Positions 35,292 through 43,935 of a stretch of 64,000 nt of DNA are shown piece by piece; the first letter of the stretch is position 1; each line of letters begins with the position of its first letter. The stretch is from NCBI RefSeq assembly GCF_022548875.1, contig NZ_JAKZEW010000006.1:43108-107107 (forward strand), in the 5' to 3' direction. This DNA is from Glycomyces sp. L485. Lineage in GTDB: Bacteria; Actinomycetota; Actinomycetes; Mycobacteriales; Micromonosporaceae. A program made the position numbers and the translations under genes. Below the pieces are notes generated by a model that was given only the letters and a program-made list of their open reading frames with translations, searched no databases and was not told the origin of the DNA.

Positions 35292-36761
35292 TCATCGACT
35301 CGCGGCGAGCCGCCGGAACCCGGCCCACAACCGCACGGCCGCCACTAGGAGCGCGGCCAGCGCGAGCGCGTACAGGGACCAGCCCATGTCCGGGAGCAAC
35401 AGGACCAGCAGGGAGCGGTTCGGGAACAGTCCCGGCACGGCCACGCCCGCGGCATACGCGACCGCCAGGCCGCCGATCGTCCAGCAGGCCATGCCGGCCG
35501 CCACCCGTCGGCGCGGTGCCGAGCGCCACCCGCCCCGCCGGATCCGGCGCAGCGTCCACACCAGTACCAGCGCCGCGGCCGACAAGAGGGCGAGCAGGAC
35601 GGCGAGGATCGCCGGGTACGTCGGGTCGCTTGCGGGCACGGCGGCTTCTCCTCCGGCGAGGACGCGGGCCGCGTTCAGCATCGCGCCGACGAGCGCGCCG
35701 TCCTGGAAGAACCCGTACAGGTTCTGCACCATGACCACCGCGCGGTCGATCTCGGGCAGCAGGATCACGCCGGCGAGGTAGCCGGGGGCCGCGCCGGTGT
35801 GCCAGACGGTCGAGGTTCCCAGGTCGGCGTTGCGGTCGTCGACCCTCCAGCCGAGTCCGTAGGAGACGGTCTCGTTCATCGGGGCGGCGCCCGTGTGAGT
35901 CTCGGCCACAGAGGACGGCTCCAGGACGCGGGTCTCACCGAAGACACCTTCGCCGAGTTGGGCCATGCCGAAGTGGGCCAGGTCGGTGACGCTGCCGCCG
36001 AGGTAGCCGTAGCTCGGACCGGTCTGGTCGAAGGAGACGTCGATGCCGACGGGCCGCCCGAATGCGTAGGAGTGCCCGTCGGGCACCGCGGCGGCGTCTT
36101 CGCGCGTGGCGACGGCGCCGTCCATGTCGAGCGGGTCGAGCACTGCTTCGCGCAGGTACTCCGCATACGGCATGCCGCTCGCGGATTCGACGACGGCGCC
36201 GAGTACGAGGTAGTTGGCGCTCGCGTATCCGAACGCTTCGCCGGGCCCGGCGAGCGGCCGGACGCCGGCTAGGTCGGCGACCGCGTCGCCGTAGGGGTCG
36301 GCGCGGTCCTCGAACCGGTCGGTGATCCCCGTGCCCTCGGGGATGCCGCCGGTCTGCTGGAGCAGGTGCCGCACGGTGATGCGGTCGGAGTGGTCCTCGT
36401 CCGCGAGGCGGAACCCGGGCAGGTATGCGGTGACCGGCTCGTCGAGGTCGATCGCGCCGTCCTCGACGAGGGTCATGACGGCGGTGGCGGTGACGGGTTT
36501 GGCGACCGAGCCCCACAGGAACGGGGTCGACTCGGTGACCGGTTCGCCGTCGCCGTCCTCGCCCCAGGCGACGACGTGCTCGATCTCGTCCGGGGTGACG
36601 ACCGCCCAGGAGGCGCCGGGGACGTCGGTCGCCTCCAGCCGGGCCTGGAGATAGTCGTCGATGCGGGCGTGCGTGTCCGGGTCCGCGCCTTGGTGGTGGG
36701 CGGCGGTCCCGGCCAGGAGCGACGCGGCGACGGCGATGCCGGTGAATGCGGTGGTGTGCAT
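35292..36761 (-). CDS. serine hydrolase (beta-lactamase class C/PBP fold) with C-terminal membrane helices
   Basis: The protein has 489 residues: a signal peptide (1 to about 21), a penicillin-binding-type domain (about 28-370), then about four membrane helices (about 375-485). Ser85 and Lys88 form SVAK, the SxxK catalytic motif. The usual YxN is replaced by Tyr179-Ala-Ser, and the KTG box reads HTG (HTGAAPGYLAG). The family includes esterases, D-aminopeptidases and regulators; true beta-lactamase activity is doubtful. GAGGAG precedes the ATG. It is divergent from a TetR gene, with an operator between them. Confidence 0.88.
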   Translation of the reverse strand: MHTTAFTGIAVAASLLAGTAAHHQGADPDTHARIDDYLQARLEATDVPGASWAVVTPDEIEHVVAWGEDGDGEPVTESTPFLWGSVAKPVTATAVMTLVEDGAIDLDEPVTAYLPGFRLADEDHSDRITVRHLLQQTGGIPEGTGITDRFEDRADPYGDAVADLAGVRPLAGPGEAFGYASANYLVLGAVVESASGMPYAEYLREAVLDPLDMDGAVATREDAAAVPDGHSYAFGRPVGIDVSFDQTGPSYGYLGGSVTDLAHFGMAQLGEGVFGETRVLEPSSVAETHTGAAPMNETVSYGLGWRVDDRNADLGTSTVWHTGAAPGYLAGVILLPEIDRAVVMVQNLYGFFQDGALVGAMLNAARVLAGGEAAVPASDPTYPAILAVLLALLSAAALVLVWTLRRIRRGGWRSAPRRRVAAGMACWTIGGLAVAYAAGVAVPGLFPNRSLLVLLLPDMGWSLYALALAALLVAAVRLWAGFRRLAASR

Positions 36762-36791
36762 GGTCTCCTCGGGGTGTCGGCGGGGAGGTCG

Positions 36792-36827
36792 ATAACCATA
36801 CGCTCATATGGCTATGAAATAACCATA
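36792..36827. promoter_or_regulatory. TetR operator region between serine hydrolase and tetR
   Basis: TATGGCTAT-gaa-ATAACCATA (36807-36827) is a 9-bp inverted repeat with one mismatch; a further ATAACCATA half-site lies at 36792-36800. The 84-nt divergent interval is strikingly AT-rich and also holds the palindrome CATATATATG at 36828-36837. The operator would cover both promoters. Confidence 0.65.
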
Positions 36828-36845
36828 CATATATATGATTATGAG

Positions 36846-37517
36846 ATGCCGAGGACCGCAGACCACGACCTCCGCCGCTCCCAGATCGCGGCGGCCGTCC
36901 ACCGCCTCATCGCCCACGCGGGGCTCGACTCGGCGACGATGGCCGCGGTGGCGCGCGAGGCCGGGATCTCGGTGGGCCTCGTGCAGCACTACTTCCACTC
37001 CAAGGACGACCTGCTGCTGTTCGCCTACCGGCGCACGACGTCCGATCTGCTGGAGCGCGTGGCGAGGCACGTCGCCGAGGGCGAGGCGGCGAAGGAGTCG
37101 ATCGCGGCGGTCATGCTGACCTGTCTCCAGGAACTGTGGCCACTCGACGAGCCGCGCCGCGGCGAGCACCGGGTCGGCCGCGCCTTCCACGCCCGCTCGC
37201 TCGACAACCCGACCGTCGCGGCGGTTGCGCGCGAGACCGCCGCGACGCTGCGGACCCAGATCGCCACCGCGGTGGACAACGGCAAGCACTGCGGCGAGGT
37301 CGAACCCGGCACCGACACCGAGCTGGCGGCCGTCCGCCTCTCGGCGGTCGTGGACGGCCTGGCCGACCAGCTCTACCGAGAACCGGAACGGCCCGTGGGA
37401 GACCGGCCACTCCACTCCGCCGCAGTGGAGATCCTGCGCGCGAGCCTGGCCGACATCTTCAGCGGCGAATGCCACCACCACGATCCCGACTGGATCGACC
37501 CGGTCGATCGGAATTGA
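36846..37517 (+). CDS. TetR-family regulator
   Basis: The protein has 223 residues. The TetR helix-turn-helix is at the N-terminus (IAAAVHRLIAHAGLDSATMA, then AREAGISVGLVQHYFHSKDD), followed by a helical ligand domain (about 65-200) and a His-rich tail GECHHHDPDW, possibly metal-binding. The ATG at 36846 is chosen because the helix-turn-helix begins at once and the preceding 84 nt are promoter-like. It probably controls itself and the divergent serine hydrolase; the ligand is unknown. Confidence 0.88.
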   Translation: MPRTADHDLRRSQIAAAVHRLIAHAGLDSATMAAVAREAGISVGLVQHYFHSKDDLLLFAYRRTTSDLLERVARHVAEGEAAKESIAAVMLTCLQELWPLDEPRRGEHRVGRAFHARSLDNPTVAAVARETAATLRTQIATAVDNGKHCGEVEPGTDTELAAVRLSAVVDGLADQLYREPERPVGDRPLHSAAVEILRASLADIFSGECHHHDPDWIDPVDRN

Positions 37518-37558
37518 CCGGGTCGACGTCGCCGCGTTGTACCGTTGTGGCCGGGTTT

Positions 37559-39271
37559 TCAGTTCCGGCCGATGACCAATAACTCTTGGCCGATATATAT
37601 CAGTGACTTCAGGACGTGGCGGCCCGGTTCGAGCAGGCCCCTGAGCACCGGCAGCCACGTGCTCGGCCAGTACAAGTGCGTGCCCGGCATCGGCTGGATC
37701 AGTGCGGCCTCGCGGTTGGAGCTGCCGTCGATGATCTCGCTGCGGATGCCCTGGCTGGTCACGACGACCTTGTTCTCGGAGACGTCGGCGACGTGGCCGT
37801 CGCGCGGGACGCACCAGCCGCCCTCACCGGTGTGGAGGGTGCGGCCGGTCTCGATGATGTGCACGCGGGCGTGCCAGCCGTCGAGGGACGCCTCCAGGGA
37901 CGTCGTGACCGAGACGTCCTCCCAGGGCTGCCAGCTGACCGTGAGGACGCCCTTGTCGTCGATCGCGCCTTCCTCGGAGTCTTCGCGGCCCCGCCAGTGG
38001 CGGCCGTCCTCGGACAGCATCAGGGCGCCGTCGGGGACGGCGCACTCGAGCCCCGGCCCGGCGACCGAGTGCGAGAACCCGCCGAGCGTGGAGTAGGCGA
38101 GCTTCCCGTAGGTCTCCTGCCCGCCGCGCGCCCACGGGTGCCAGGCCTGGCCGTTCAATCGCGTGACGTTCCCACCCTGGTCGCGCACGTGGACGGCGCG
38201 CGCGGCCCGGTGCGGCTCGATCCCCGGCCCCGGCTCGGCGGCCTCCACAGTCCAGAAGGGATGCGTCGGCTCGGCCAGGAGCCCCGCGAAGATCTTCGTG
38301 GCCCACCAGGGGGAGCCGCCGGTCAGGTACTGCTCCACGAGTGCGTGGTTCGGGTAGGCGTAGCCGACCGTCAACCGCCCCTCGGGATCGAGGATCGGCT
38401 TGTCCCACCACCATTCGAGGTGCCTGCGCGCGAACCCGGCGGCCTCGGCCCACGGAACGGCCTCCACATCGGCGGCGGCCAGCGCGCCCCACATCGAGCC
38501 CTGGGCGAAGCGGTAGCCGAGGCTGCGCCCGTAGGGGACGGCGGCGCCGTCGCCTGCGAACCAGGACCGGAACCTGCGGGCGAACGCGGCCGCGGTCTCG
38601 ACGTACCGGTCGTCGCCGCTCAGCCGGTAGTGCAGCAGCGCGTAGGTGTGGAAGGCGAAGGGGTTGTAGTAGTCGACCCGTCCGCCGGGGCCGTCCTCGA
38701 ACACGGCGTCGCCGAGGAGGAACTCCCCCATGCGCTCCAAGTGCGCGGTCGCGACGCTCCTGTCGCGCTCGACGCCGATGCCGTCGAGCCCGTGCCCGGC
38801 GAAGACCGGGAAGTAGTGCCAGTTGGTGTCGCACACGTCGGCCGCGTACGCGTCGCTCAGCCAAGCGGCGACCTTGTCTTTGGCTTTGGGCTCCATGGGT
38901 TCCCAGAGCTTGTCGGGGGCCAGTGCCAGGCTCCACCCGACGGCTGCGGCCTCGACGCAGCGCTGCCCCCCCAGCCTCACGTCGCCGATGTACCAGGCGT
39001 CCTCAGGGTCGAGCGCGCGGACGAGGCTCTCGGAGAGGCCGCCCCACACGTCGTCCCCGACGGCGTCCTTGGCGGCCGCGAGGCCCCACAACGGCCGGGT
39101 GAGCAGCTCGAACCAGTCCTCGGCGTGGGAATGGTTCGACATCGTCACCGGCATCGCCTCGGGGCCCTCGCCGGCGAGCTCGGCTGCGGGGCGGCCGATC
39201 GCCAGAGCCGCGGCCTGCCAGCCGGCGTAGGTCTGTTCCAGTGGTCCGTGTGTTCGCAATGGGGACGTCAC
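37559..39271 (-). CDS. DUF2264 domain protein
   Basis: The protein has 570 residues. The (alpha/alpha)-barrel-like N-terminal two thirds carry DUF2264 hallmarks: TMSNHSHAEDWFELLTRPLW, NWHYFPVFAGHGLDG, YYNPFAFHTYALLHYRLSGD, YRFAQGSMWGALAAADVE and LEWWWDKPILDPEGRLTVGY. Biochemistry is unknown; members often lie in pectin or rhamnogalacturonan loci, which would suit the sugar genes nearby. There is no signal peptide. The GTG at 39271 follows a TAGCGT box by 8 nt (leaderless-like). The last 14 codons are unusually AT-rich and include ATA-TAT-ATC and a TTA leucine at 37580-37582. Confidence 0.85.
   Translation of the reverse strand: MTSPLRTHGPLEQTYAGWQAAALAIGRPAAELAGEGPEAMPVTMSNHSHAEDWFELLTRPLWGLAAAKDAVGDDVWGGLSESLVRALDPEDAWYIGDVRLGGQRCVEAAAVGWSLALAPDKLWEPMEPKAKDKVAAWLSDAYAADVCDTNWHYFPVFAGHGLDGIGVERDRSVATAHLERMGEFLLGDAVFEDGPGGRVDYYNPFAFHTYALLHYRLSGDDRYVETAAAFARRFRSWFAGDGAAVPYGRSLGYRFAQGSMWGALAAADVEAVPWAEAAGFARRHLEWWWDKPILDPEGRLTVGYAYPNHALVEQYLTGGSPWWATKIFAGLLAEPTHPFWTVEAAEPGPGIEPHRAARAVHVRDQGGNVTRLNGQAWHPWARGGQETYGKLAYSTLGGFSHSVAGPGLECAVPDGALMLSEDGRHWRGREDSEEGAIDDKGVLTVSWQPWEDVSVTTSLEASLDGWHARVHIIETGRTLHTGEGGWCVPRDGHVADVSENKVVVTSQGIRSEIIDGSSNREAALIQPMPGTHLYWPSTWLPVLRGLLEPGRHVLKSLIYIGQELLVIGRN
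37592..37601. repeat. AT-core palindrome GATATATATC, copy 2 (inside DUF2264 gene)
   Basis: The palindrome falls in codons for Leu-Ile-Tyr-Ile near the 3' end of the DUF2264 gene and forces the rare ATA codon. The flanks extend the match with copy 3 to CGATATATATCA. Confidence 0.6.
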
Positions 39272-39324
39272 AACGGCACACGCTATCAACGCGTTCGGCC
39301 GACGGCAACCCTCCGGGCGCGCCG

Positions 39325-39792
39325 TCAGTCGGTTTCGCAGGTGGCGAGGTTGGCTTCGAGGCGGGAGAGGATGCGTCGGAGGTCGTCGCGGTCTTCGGGG
39401 GTGAAGCCGGCGCAGGTGATCGCGTCGAGGCGGCGCCAACGGTCCTCGATCTGACCGAGGAGGTCCTTGCCCTCGTCGGTGACGGCCACGACGGTCACGC
39501 GCTTGTCGGCGGGGTCGGAGCGGCGTTCGACCAGGCCGGTGCGTTCGAGGCGCTGGAGCATCTTGGTGACCGTGGAGGGGTCGATGCCCAGTTCGGCGAC
39601 GAGGCGGGACTGGCGGGTCTCGCCGTTGTCGGCGAGGTGTCCGAGCATGATCTCCTGGCCGGGGTGGAGGCCGATCTCGCGCAGGAGCCGCGCGGCGGCG
39701 GCGCGGTGCGCACGGGCGACGCGGAAGAGCGCGTGGCCGACTCCGCCCACGCGTGCTTCGGAGTCGCAGATGTCGCTTCCGGGGACCTTCAT
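39325..39792 (-). CDS. MarR-family regulator
   Basis: The protein has 155 residues. The winged helix-turn-helix is SRLVAELGIDPSTVTKMLQR (about 65-85), with the wing RSDPADKRVTVVAVTDEG; helical dimerisation arms lie at both ends. The ATG at 39792 has GGAGGGA upstream. It is divergent from pirin, with two matching palindromes in the gap, so it is probably a repressor of pirin and of itself. Several MarR regulators respond to phenolics or oxidants; the signal here is unknown. Confidence 0.9.
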   Translation of the reverse strand: MKVPGSDICDSEARVGGVGHALFRVARAHRAAAARLLREIGLHPGQEIMLGHLADNGETRQSRLVAELGIDPSTVTKMLQRLERTGLVERRSDPADKRVTVVAVTDEGKDLLGQIEDRWRRLDAITCAGFTPEDRDDLRRILSRLEANLATCETD

Positions 39793-39827
39793 GGCGGCTC
39801 CCTCCTCTCGTGCGTCCAAGGGTAGCA

Positions 39828-39864
39828 ATCATTGGCCGGCCAATGATATTGTTGGCTGGCCAAG
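39828..39864. promoter_or_regulatory. two tandem MarR operators between marR and pirin
   Basis: ATCATTGGCCGGCCAATGAT (39828-39847) is a perfect 20-bp palindrome. A second copy, GTTGGCTGGCCAAG (39851-39864), matches its core in 11 of 14 positions. The centres are 20 bp apart, about two helical turns, so two dimers could bind the same DNA face. Confidence 0.8.
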
Positions 39865-39897
39865 GTTTTTACGGCTGGACGACCGGAGGAGGCCCTC

Positions 39898-40917
39898 ATG
39901 CCGGCAGTGACCGCGCCCGACATCCTCGCGCTTGCGCGCATCGACGCTCCCGGACTGGAGGCTCGGCCGCGGGCGGTCGCGAAGGTCGTCGACTCGATCC
40001 GCACCCTGGAAGGCGGGGGCTTCCCGGTCCGCCGTCCGTTCCCCACCCAGAGCCTCATCGACGGGACCGACCCGTTCCTGCTGTTCGACCACATGGTCGC
40101 CGCCTACGAGCCGCGCGAGGCCAAGGGCGCCCCCTGGCACCCGCACCGCGGCTTCGAGACCGTCACCTACCTGATGGACGGGACGTTCGTCCACACCGAC
40201 TCGCACGGGGGAGGCGGCGTGATCCGCGGCGGCGACACGCAGTGGATGACGGCGGGGTCGGGGCTGCTGCACGACGAGCTGCCCTCGGAGAAGCTCGTCA
40301 TGACCGGCGGTGTCTTCGACGGCGTGCAGCTGTGGGTGAACCTGCCGAAGTCGGCCAAGTGGAACCCGCCGAACTACCAGGACATCAAGGGCCAGGGCCT
40401 CACGCTCGTCGCCTCGACCGACGGCGGCGCCCTGGTACGAGTCATCGCCGGCGAGGTCGCCGGGCACGCCGGCCCCGGGCGCACGTACACGCCGATCACA
40501 ATGGTCCACGCGTCCCTGTCGCCGGGCGCCCAGGTCCGCGTCCCCTGGCAGCACTCGTACTCGGCGATGGCCTTCAGCCTTCACGGCGACGGCCACGTCG
40601 GCGACGAGCGGCGCCCGCTGCGGGAGTCGCAACTGGGGCTGTTCGCGGGGACCGGCGACTACATCACCGTCGGCGCCGGGCCCGAGCAGCACCACACCAC
40701 CGGGCAGATGGAGGTCCTGCTCATCGGCGGCGAGCCGATCAACGAGCCGGTCGCCCGCTACGGCCCGTTCGTCATGAACTCCAAGGCGGAGATCCTCCAG
40801 GCCGTCGAGGACTTCCAGTCCGGGCGCATGGGCCAGATCCCGGCGGGGACCGAAGGCCGCGAGCACGCGCCCGACCCCGACGATCCTTGGGTCCCGGGCG
40901 GTTTCGAGCAGGACTAG
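39898..40917 (+). CDS. pirin-family protein
   Basis: A 339-residue double-cupin protein. The metal-site histidines are in WHPHRGFETVTYLMDG and HTDSHGGGG, with a further His-x-Glu in GLLHDELPSEK, matching the Fe-binding His/Glu set of pirins. The IRGGDTQWMTAGSG block is characteristic. Some pirins are quercetin dioxygenases, others are transcription cofactors or redox sensors; the role here is open. It is divergent from MarR, with two operators, and is followed by a strong terminator. Confidence 0.9.
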   Translation: MPAVTAPDILALARIDAPGLEARPRAVAKVVDSIRTLEGGGFPVRRPFPTQSLIDGTDPFLLFDHMVAAYEPREAKGAPWHPHRGFETVTYLMDGTFVHTDSHGGGGVIRGGDTQWMTAGSGLLHDELPSEKLVMTGGVFDGVQLWVNLPKSAKWNPPNYQDIKGQGLTLVASTDGGALVRVIAGEVAGHAGPGRTYTPITMVHASLSPGAQVRVPWQHSYSAMAFSLHGDGHVGDERRPLRESQLGLFAGTGDYITVGAGPEQHHTTGQMEVLLIGGEPINEPVARYGPFVMNSKAEILQAVEDFQSGRMGQIPAGTEGREHAPDPDDPWVPGGFEQD

Positions 40918-40925
40918 CAAGAGGT

Positions 40926-40953
40926 GAAGGGCGGCCCCGCGGGGCCGCCCTTC
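40926..40953. terminator. bidirectional terminator, perfect 28-nt palindrome
   Basis: GAAGGGCGGCCCCG followed by its exact reverse complement lies between pirin (+) and the dedA-like gene (-), overlapping the latter's stop codon. The plus strand continues TTCAGCTTTC. Confidence 0.85.
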
Positions 40954-41512
40954 AGCTTTCGACCGGCGCGGTCTCGAACCACCATCCCAGGACCAGGCTC
41001 AAGGCGACCACGGACGTCACGGTCGTGGTCGCGGCCAGCAGCCCAGCGCCGAAGAGCCAGCCGATGAGCAGGCCGACGCCGACCATGTAGGACGCCCAGG
41101 CCGCTCCGGCGATCGCCGCCATGCGGCCGTGCGGGTAGTCGGGTGTGGCGACGGCGGCCCATGCCAGGGCGGTCCTGCCCGCGGGCAGGAATCTGGCGAC
41201 GACCGTCGTCCGGCGCGGTCGGCGCCTGAGCGTGCCTCGCAGCTTGATCTCCAGGTGGGTGATCTTGGCCGAGTTGAAGATCGGCCGACGCATCCTCGCG
41301 CGCGCGTGCCGCAGGGCGTGGAAGCCCAGCACGTCCCCGATCCAGGACGCCAAGGCCGCCCACGCGATCAGGGTGACTATCAGGAGCGTGTCGCCGACGA
41401 GGAAGCCGGCGATGGTCGCGACCGTGGTCGCGCTCGGGATCATCGGCACGAAGAAATCAGCGATGACCAGCGCGGCCAGCAGCAGGGCCACGACCGGCAG
41501 ACTGAGACTCAT
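40952..41512 (-). CDS. DedA/SNARE-associated (VTT-domain) membrane protein
   Basis: A 186-residue protein with about five hydrophobic segments. The DedA features are a re-entrant ADFFVPMIPSATTVATIAGFLVG near the start and ARFLPAGRTALAWAA later, which contains the conserved (F/Y)xP(x)xR-type loop. DedA proteins recycle lipid carriers such as undecaprenyl phosphate or maintain proton balance. The ATG at 41512 is preceded by GAG only; the longer reading to 42073 lies in MMPL coding sequence. Confidence 0.85.
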   Translation of the reverse strand: MSLSLPVVALLLAALVIADFFVPMIPSATTVATIAGFLVGDTLLIVTLIAWAALASWIGDVLGFHALRHARARMRRPIFNSAKITHLEIKLRGTLRRRPRRTTVVARFLPAGRTALAWAAVATPDYPHGRMAAIAGAAWASYMVGVGLLIGWLFGAGLLAATTTVTSVVALSLVLGWWFETAPVES

Positions 41513-41571
41513 TGCATTCTCGTATTCACTTCGGGGAGTGGGGCGGGCCTCCGGCGCGCCCCACTCCGCTG

Positions 41572-43815
41572 CTATTTCGCCGTCGCCCCGACGAGCTCGG
41601 GCTCGTCGGCGCGCTCGGTCTCGGCGAGATGCCGCTGCAGCTTCTCGCCTTCGACGTCGACGTTCGGCAGGATCCGGTCCAACCACTTCGGGATCCACCA
41701 GCCGCCGCGGCCGAGCAGGGCCATGACCGCCGGGATGATCGCCATGCGGACCACGAACGCGTCGAAGGCGACCGCCGCGGCCAGACCGAAGCCCATGGCG
41801 GCGATGAACACCTCGCCGCTGAAGATGAACGCGGCGAACACGCTGATCATGATGAGCGCCGCGGCCACGACCACCCGCGAGGAGTGGGCGTATCCGTCCT
41901 GGATGGCCTGCTTCGACGCCTCGCCGCCGACGTAGGCCTCGCGGACCCTCGTGAACAGGAAGATCTGGTAGTCCATCGCCAGACCGAACACGAGCCCGAT
42001 CATGATGATCGGCATCATCGACATGATCGGCCCGGGCTGCTCGACGCCGAACAGGCCGCCCATCCAGCCCCACTGGAACACCGCCACAAGAGCACCGAGA
42101 GACGCGAAGACGCTGAGGACGAATCCGAGCGTCGCCGTGATCGGCACCATGATCGAGCGGAACACCAGCAGCAGGATCAGCGTCGCCAGTCCGACCACGA
42201 CGAGCATGTAAGGCACCAGCGCGTCGTTGAGACTGTCGGAGATGTCGATGTTGATCGCCGTCTGGCCCGTGACCGCCCAGTCGGCGTCGCCGCTTCCGGC
42301 GAGGACGTCGCGGATCTGGTGCACGAGGTCGTTCGTCGCCTCGTCTGCCGGCGCGGTCTCGGGGATGACGGTGACCAGGACGGTGTCCCGGGCCTCGTTC
42401 GGGAACGCCTGGCCGACCACGGCGATGCCGTCGACCGAGTTCAGGTCGTCGGTGACGTTCTGGGCCGCGGCGATCGGGTCGGCGTCCCCGCCCAGGTCGC
42501 CGACGATGAACAGCTGGCCGTTGAAGCCCGCGCCGAAGCCCTCGCTGACGAGGTCGTAGGCGCGCCGCGCGGTGTTGTCCTCGGAGGACGACCCGGCGTC
42601 CGGCATGCCGAGCTCGAGGTCCATGGCGGGCACCGCGATCGCGCCGAGGCCGATGATGCCGACCAGCCCGACCAGGACCGGGTGGCGGGTGACGAACCCG
42701 CCCCAGCGGCGTCCGCCGTTCGGCTTCTCGTCGTGGCGGCCCGCGGCGATGCGGTCCCTCTGGCGGCTGGTGAAGACGCGCTTGCCGGTGAAGCCGGCCA
42801 GGGCCGGCAGCAGGGTCACGGCGATGAACACGGCGATGAGGACGGTGACGGCCGCGGCGGCGGCCATCTCGGTGAGGAACGGGATGTTCACGACCGACAG
42901 GCCCAGCAGCGCGACGATCACCGTCAGCCCGGCGAAGAAGACCGCCGATCCGGCGGTGCCGACCGCGCGCCCCATCGCGTCGGCGCGGGCGGCCCGGTCT
43001 TCGACGCGGCCGTCGGCGGCCAGTTCGTTGCGGTAGCGCGAGAGGATGAACAGGGCGTAGTCGATGCCCACGGCCAGTCCGATCATGGTCGCGAGGGTGC
43101 CGGTGTCCTCAGAGACGTCCATGAAGGAGGTGGCCGCCAGGATTCCGGCGGTGGTGAGCATGACGCCCAGGACCGCCGTGACGATCGGCAGCCCGGCCGC
43201 CAGGAGCGCGCCGAAGGTGACGACGAGGACCACCAGGGCCACGCCGATGCCGATGAGCTCGGTGAGGCCGCCGATCGGGATCTCCTGCAGGACGTCGCCG
43301 CCGATCTCGACGGTCAGCCCGGCGCCGCGGGCGGTCTCGACGGTGTCCTCAAGGTAATCGACGGTGGTCTCGTCGAGCTCCATCGAGGGTTCGGCGTAGG
43401 TGACCTGGAGGACCGCTATGTTCTGCCCTTCGGGCGCGATCATGCCGATCGGATCGCCCTCGGGGTCGGTGTCGAACGGTCCGGTCACATTGGAGACCTG
43501 CGGCGACTCCCGCATCACCTCGACCGCCTCGACGATGGTCGCGGCTTCGTCTCCGTCGGTGAGAGGTCCGCCGTCTTCGGAGGCGAAGACGATCTGCGCG
43601 GTCGCGCCGTCGGCGCTCTGGTCGGGGAAGCGTTCTTCGAGGAGGTCGAACGCCTCCTGCGATTCGGTGCCGGGAAGCCTGAATTCGGGGTCGGTCTCCT
43701 GCTGGAGTGTCGCCGCGGCGGCGCCGACGCCGCCGACGATGAGGATCCAGACGGCGAGGACGAGCCATCGCAATCGATAGGATCCCCTGCCCAGACGGTA
43801 GAGGAAGGTAGCCAC
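41572..43815 (-). CDS. MMPL/RND-family transporter
   Basis: A 747-residue protein with the duplicated MMPL plan: one helix, a soluble porter loop, five helices, a second helix and loop, five helices. The helix-4 proton-relay segments are LAVGIDYALFILSRYRNELA in the first half and LVFGLAMDYQIFLFTRVREA in the second. Members export lipids, siderophores or antibiotics using proton motive force. The start is GTG at 43815 with GGAG 9 nt upstream. A large hairpin and then a TetR gene lie upstream, the usual regulator arrangement. Confidence 0.93.
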   Translation of the reverse strand: MATFLYRLGRGSYRLRWLVLAVWILIVGGVGAAAATLQQETDPEFRLPGTESQEAFDLLEERFPDQSADGATAQIVFASEDGGPLTDGDEAATIVEAVEVMRESPQVSNVTGPFDTDPEGDPIGMIAPEGQNIAVLQVTYAEPSMELDETTVDYLEDTVETARGAGLTVEIGGDVLQEIPIGGLTELIGIGVALVVLVVTFGALLAAGLPIVTAVLGVMLTTAGILAATSFMDVSEDTGTLATMIGLAVGIDYALFILSRYRNELAADGRVEDRAARADAMGRAVGTAGSAVFFAGLTVIVALLGLSVVNIPFLTEMAAAAAVTVLIAVFIAVTLLPALAGFTGKRVFTSRQRDRIAAGRHDEKPNGGRRWGGFVTRHPVLVGLVGIIGLGAIAVPAMDLELGMPDAGSSSEDNTARRAYDLVSEGFGAGFNGQLFIVGDLGGDADPIAAAQNVTDDLNSVDGIAVVGQAFPNEARDTVLVTVIPETAPADEATNDLVHQIRDVLAGSGDADWAVTGQTAINIDISDSLNDALVPYMLVVVGLATLILLLVFRSIMVPITATLGFVLSVFASLGALVAVFQWGWMGGLFGVEQPGPIMSMMPIIMIGLVFGLAMDYQIFLFTRVREAYVGGEASKQAIQDGYAHSSRVVVAAALIMISVFAAFIFSGEVFIAAMGFGLAAAVAFDAFVVRMAIIPAVMALLGRGGWWIPKWLDRILPNVDVEGEKLQRHLAETERADEPELVGATAK

Positions 43816-43842
43816 TGGTGGGTGCTCCGTTCGCGGTTCAGT

Positions 43843-43884
43843 ACCCGGCCCCGCCTGGTGTTGGGTGTGGCGGCGGGGCCGGGT
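43843..43884 (-). terminator. large hairpin between tetR and the MMPL gene
   Basis: ACCCGGCCCCGCC and GGCGGGGCCGGGT make a perfect 13-bp stem around a 16-nt loop. It sits after tetR and 28 nt before the MMPL start, so it may terminate tetR transcription or attenuate read-through. Confidence 0.6.
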
Positions 43885-43935
43885 GAGCGGTGTTCTTCAC
43901 CGACGTGTTCGACGGCGGGTTTCCTGGTATTGCCC

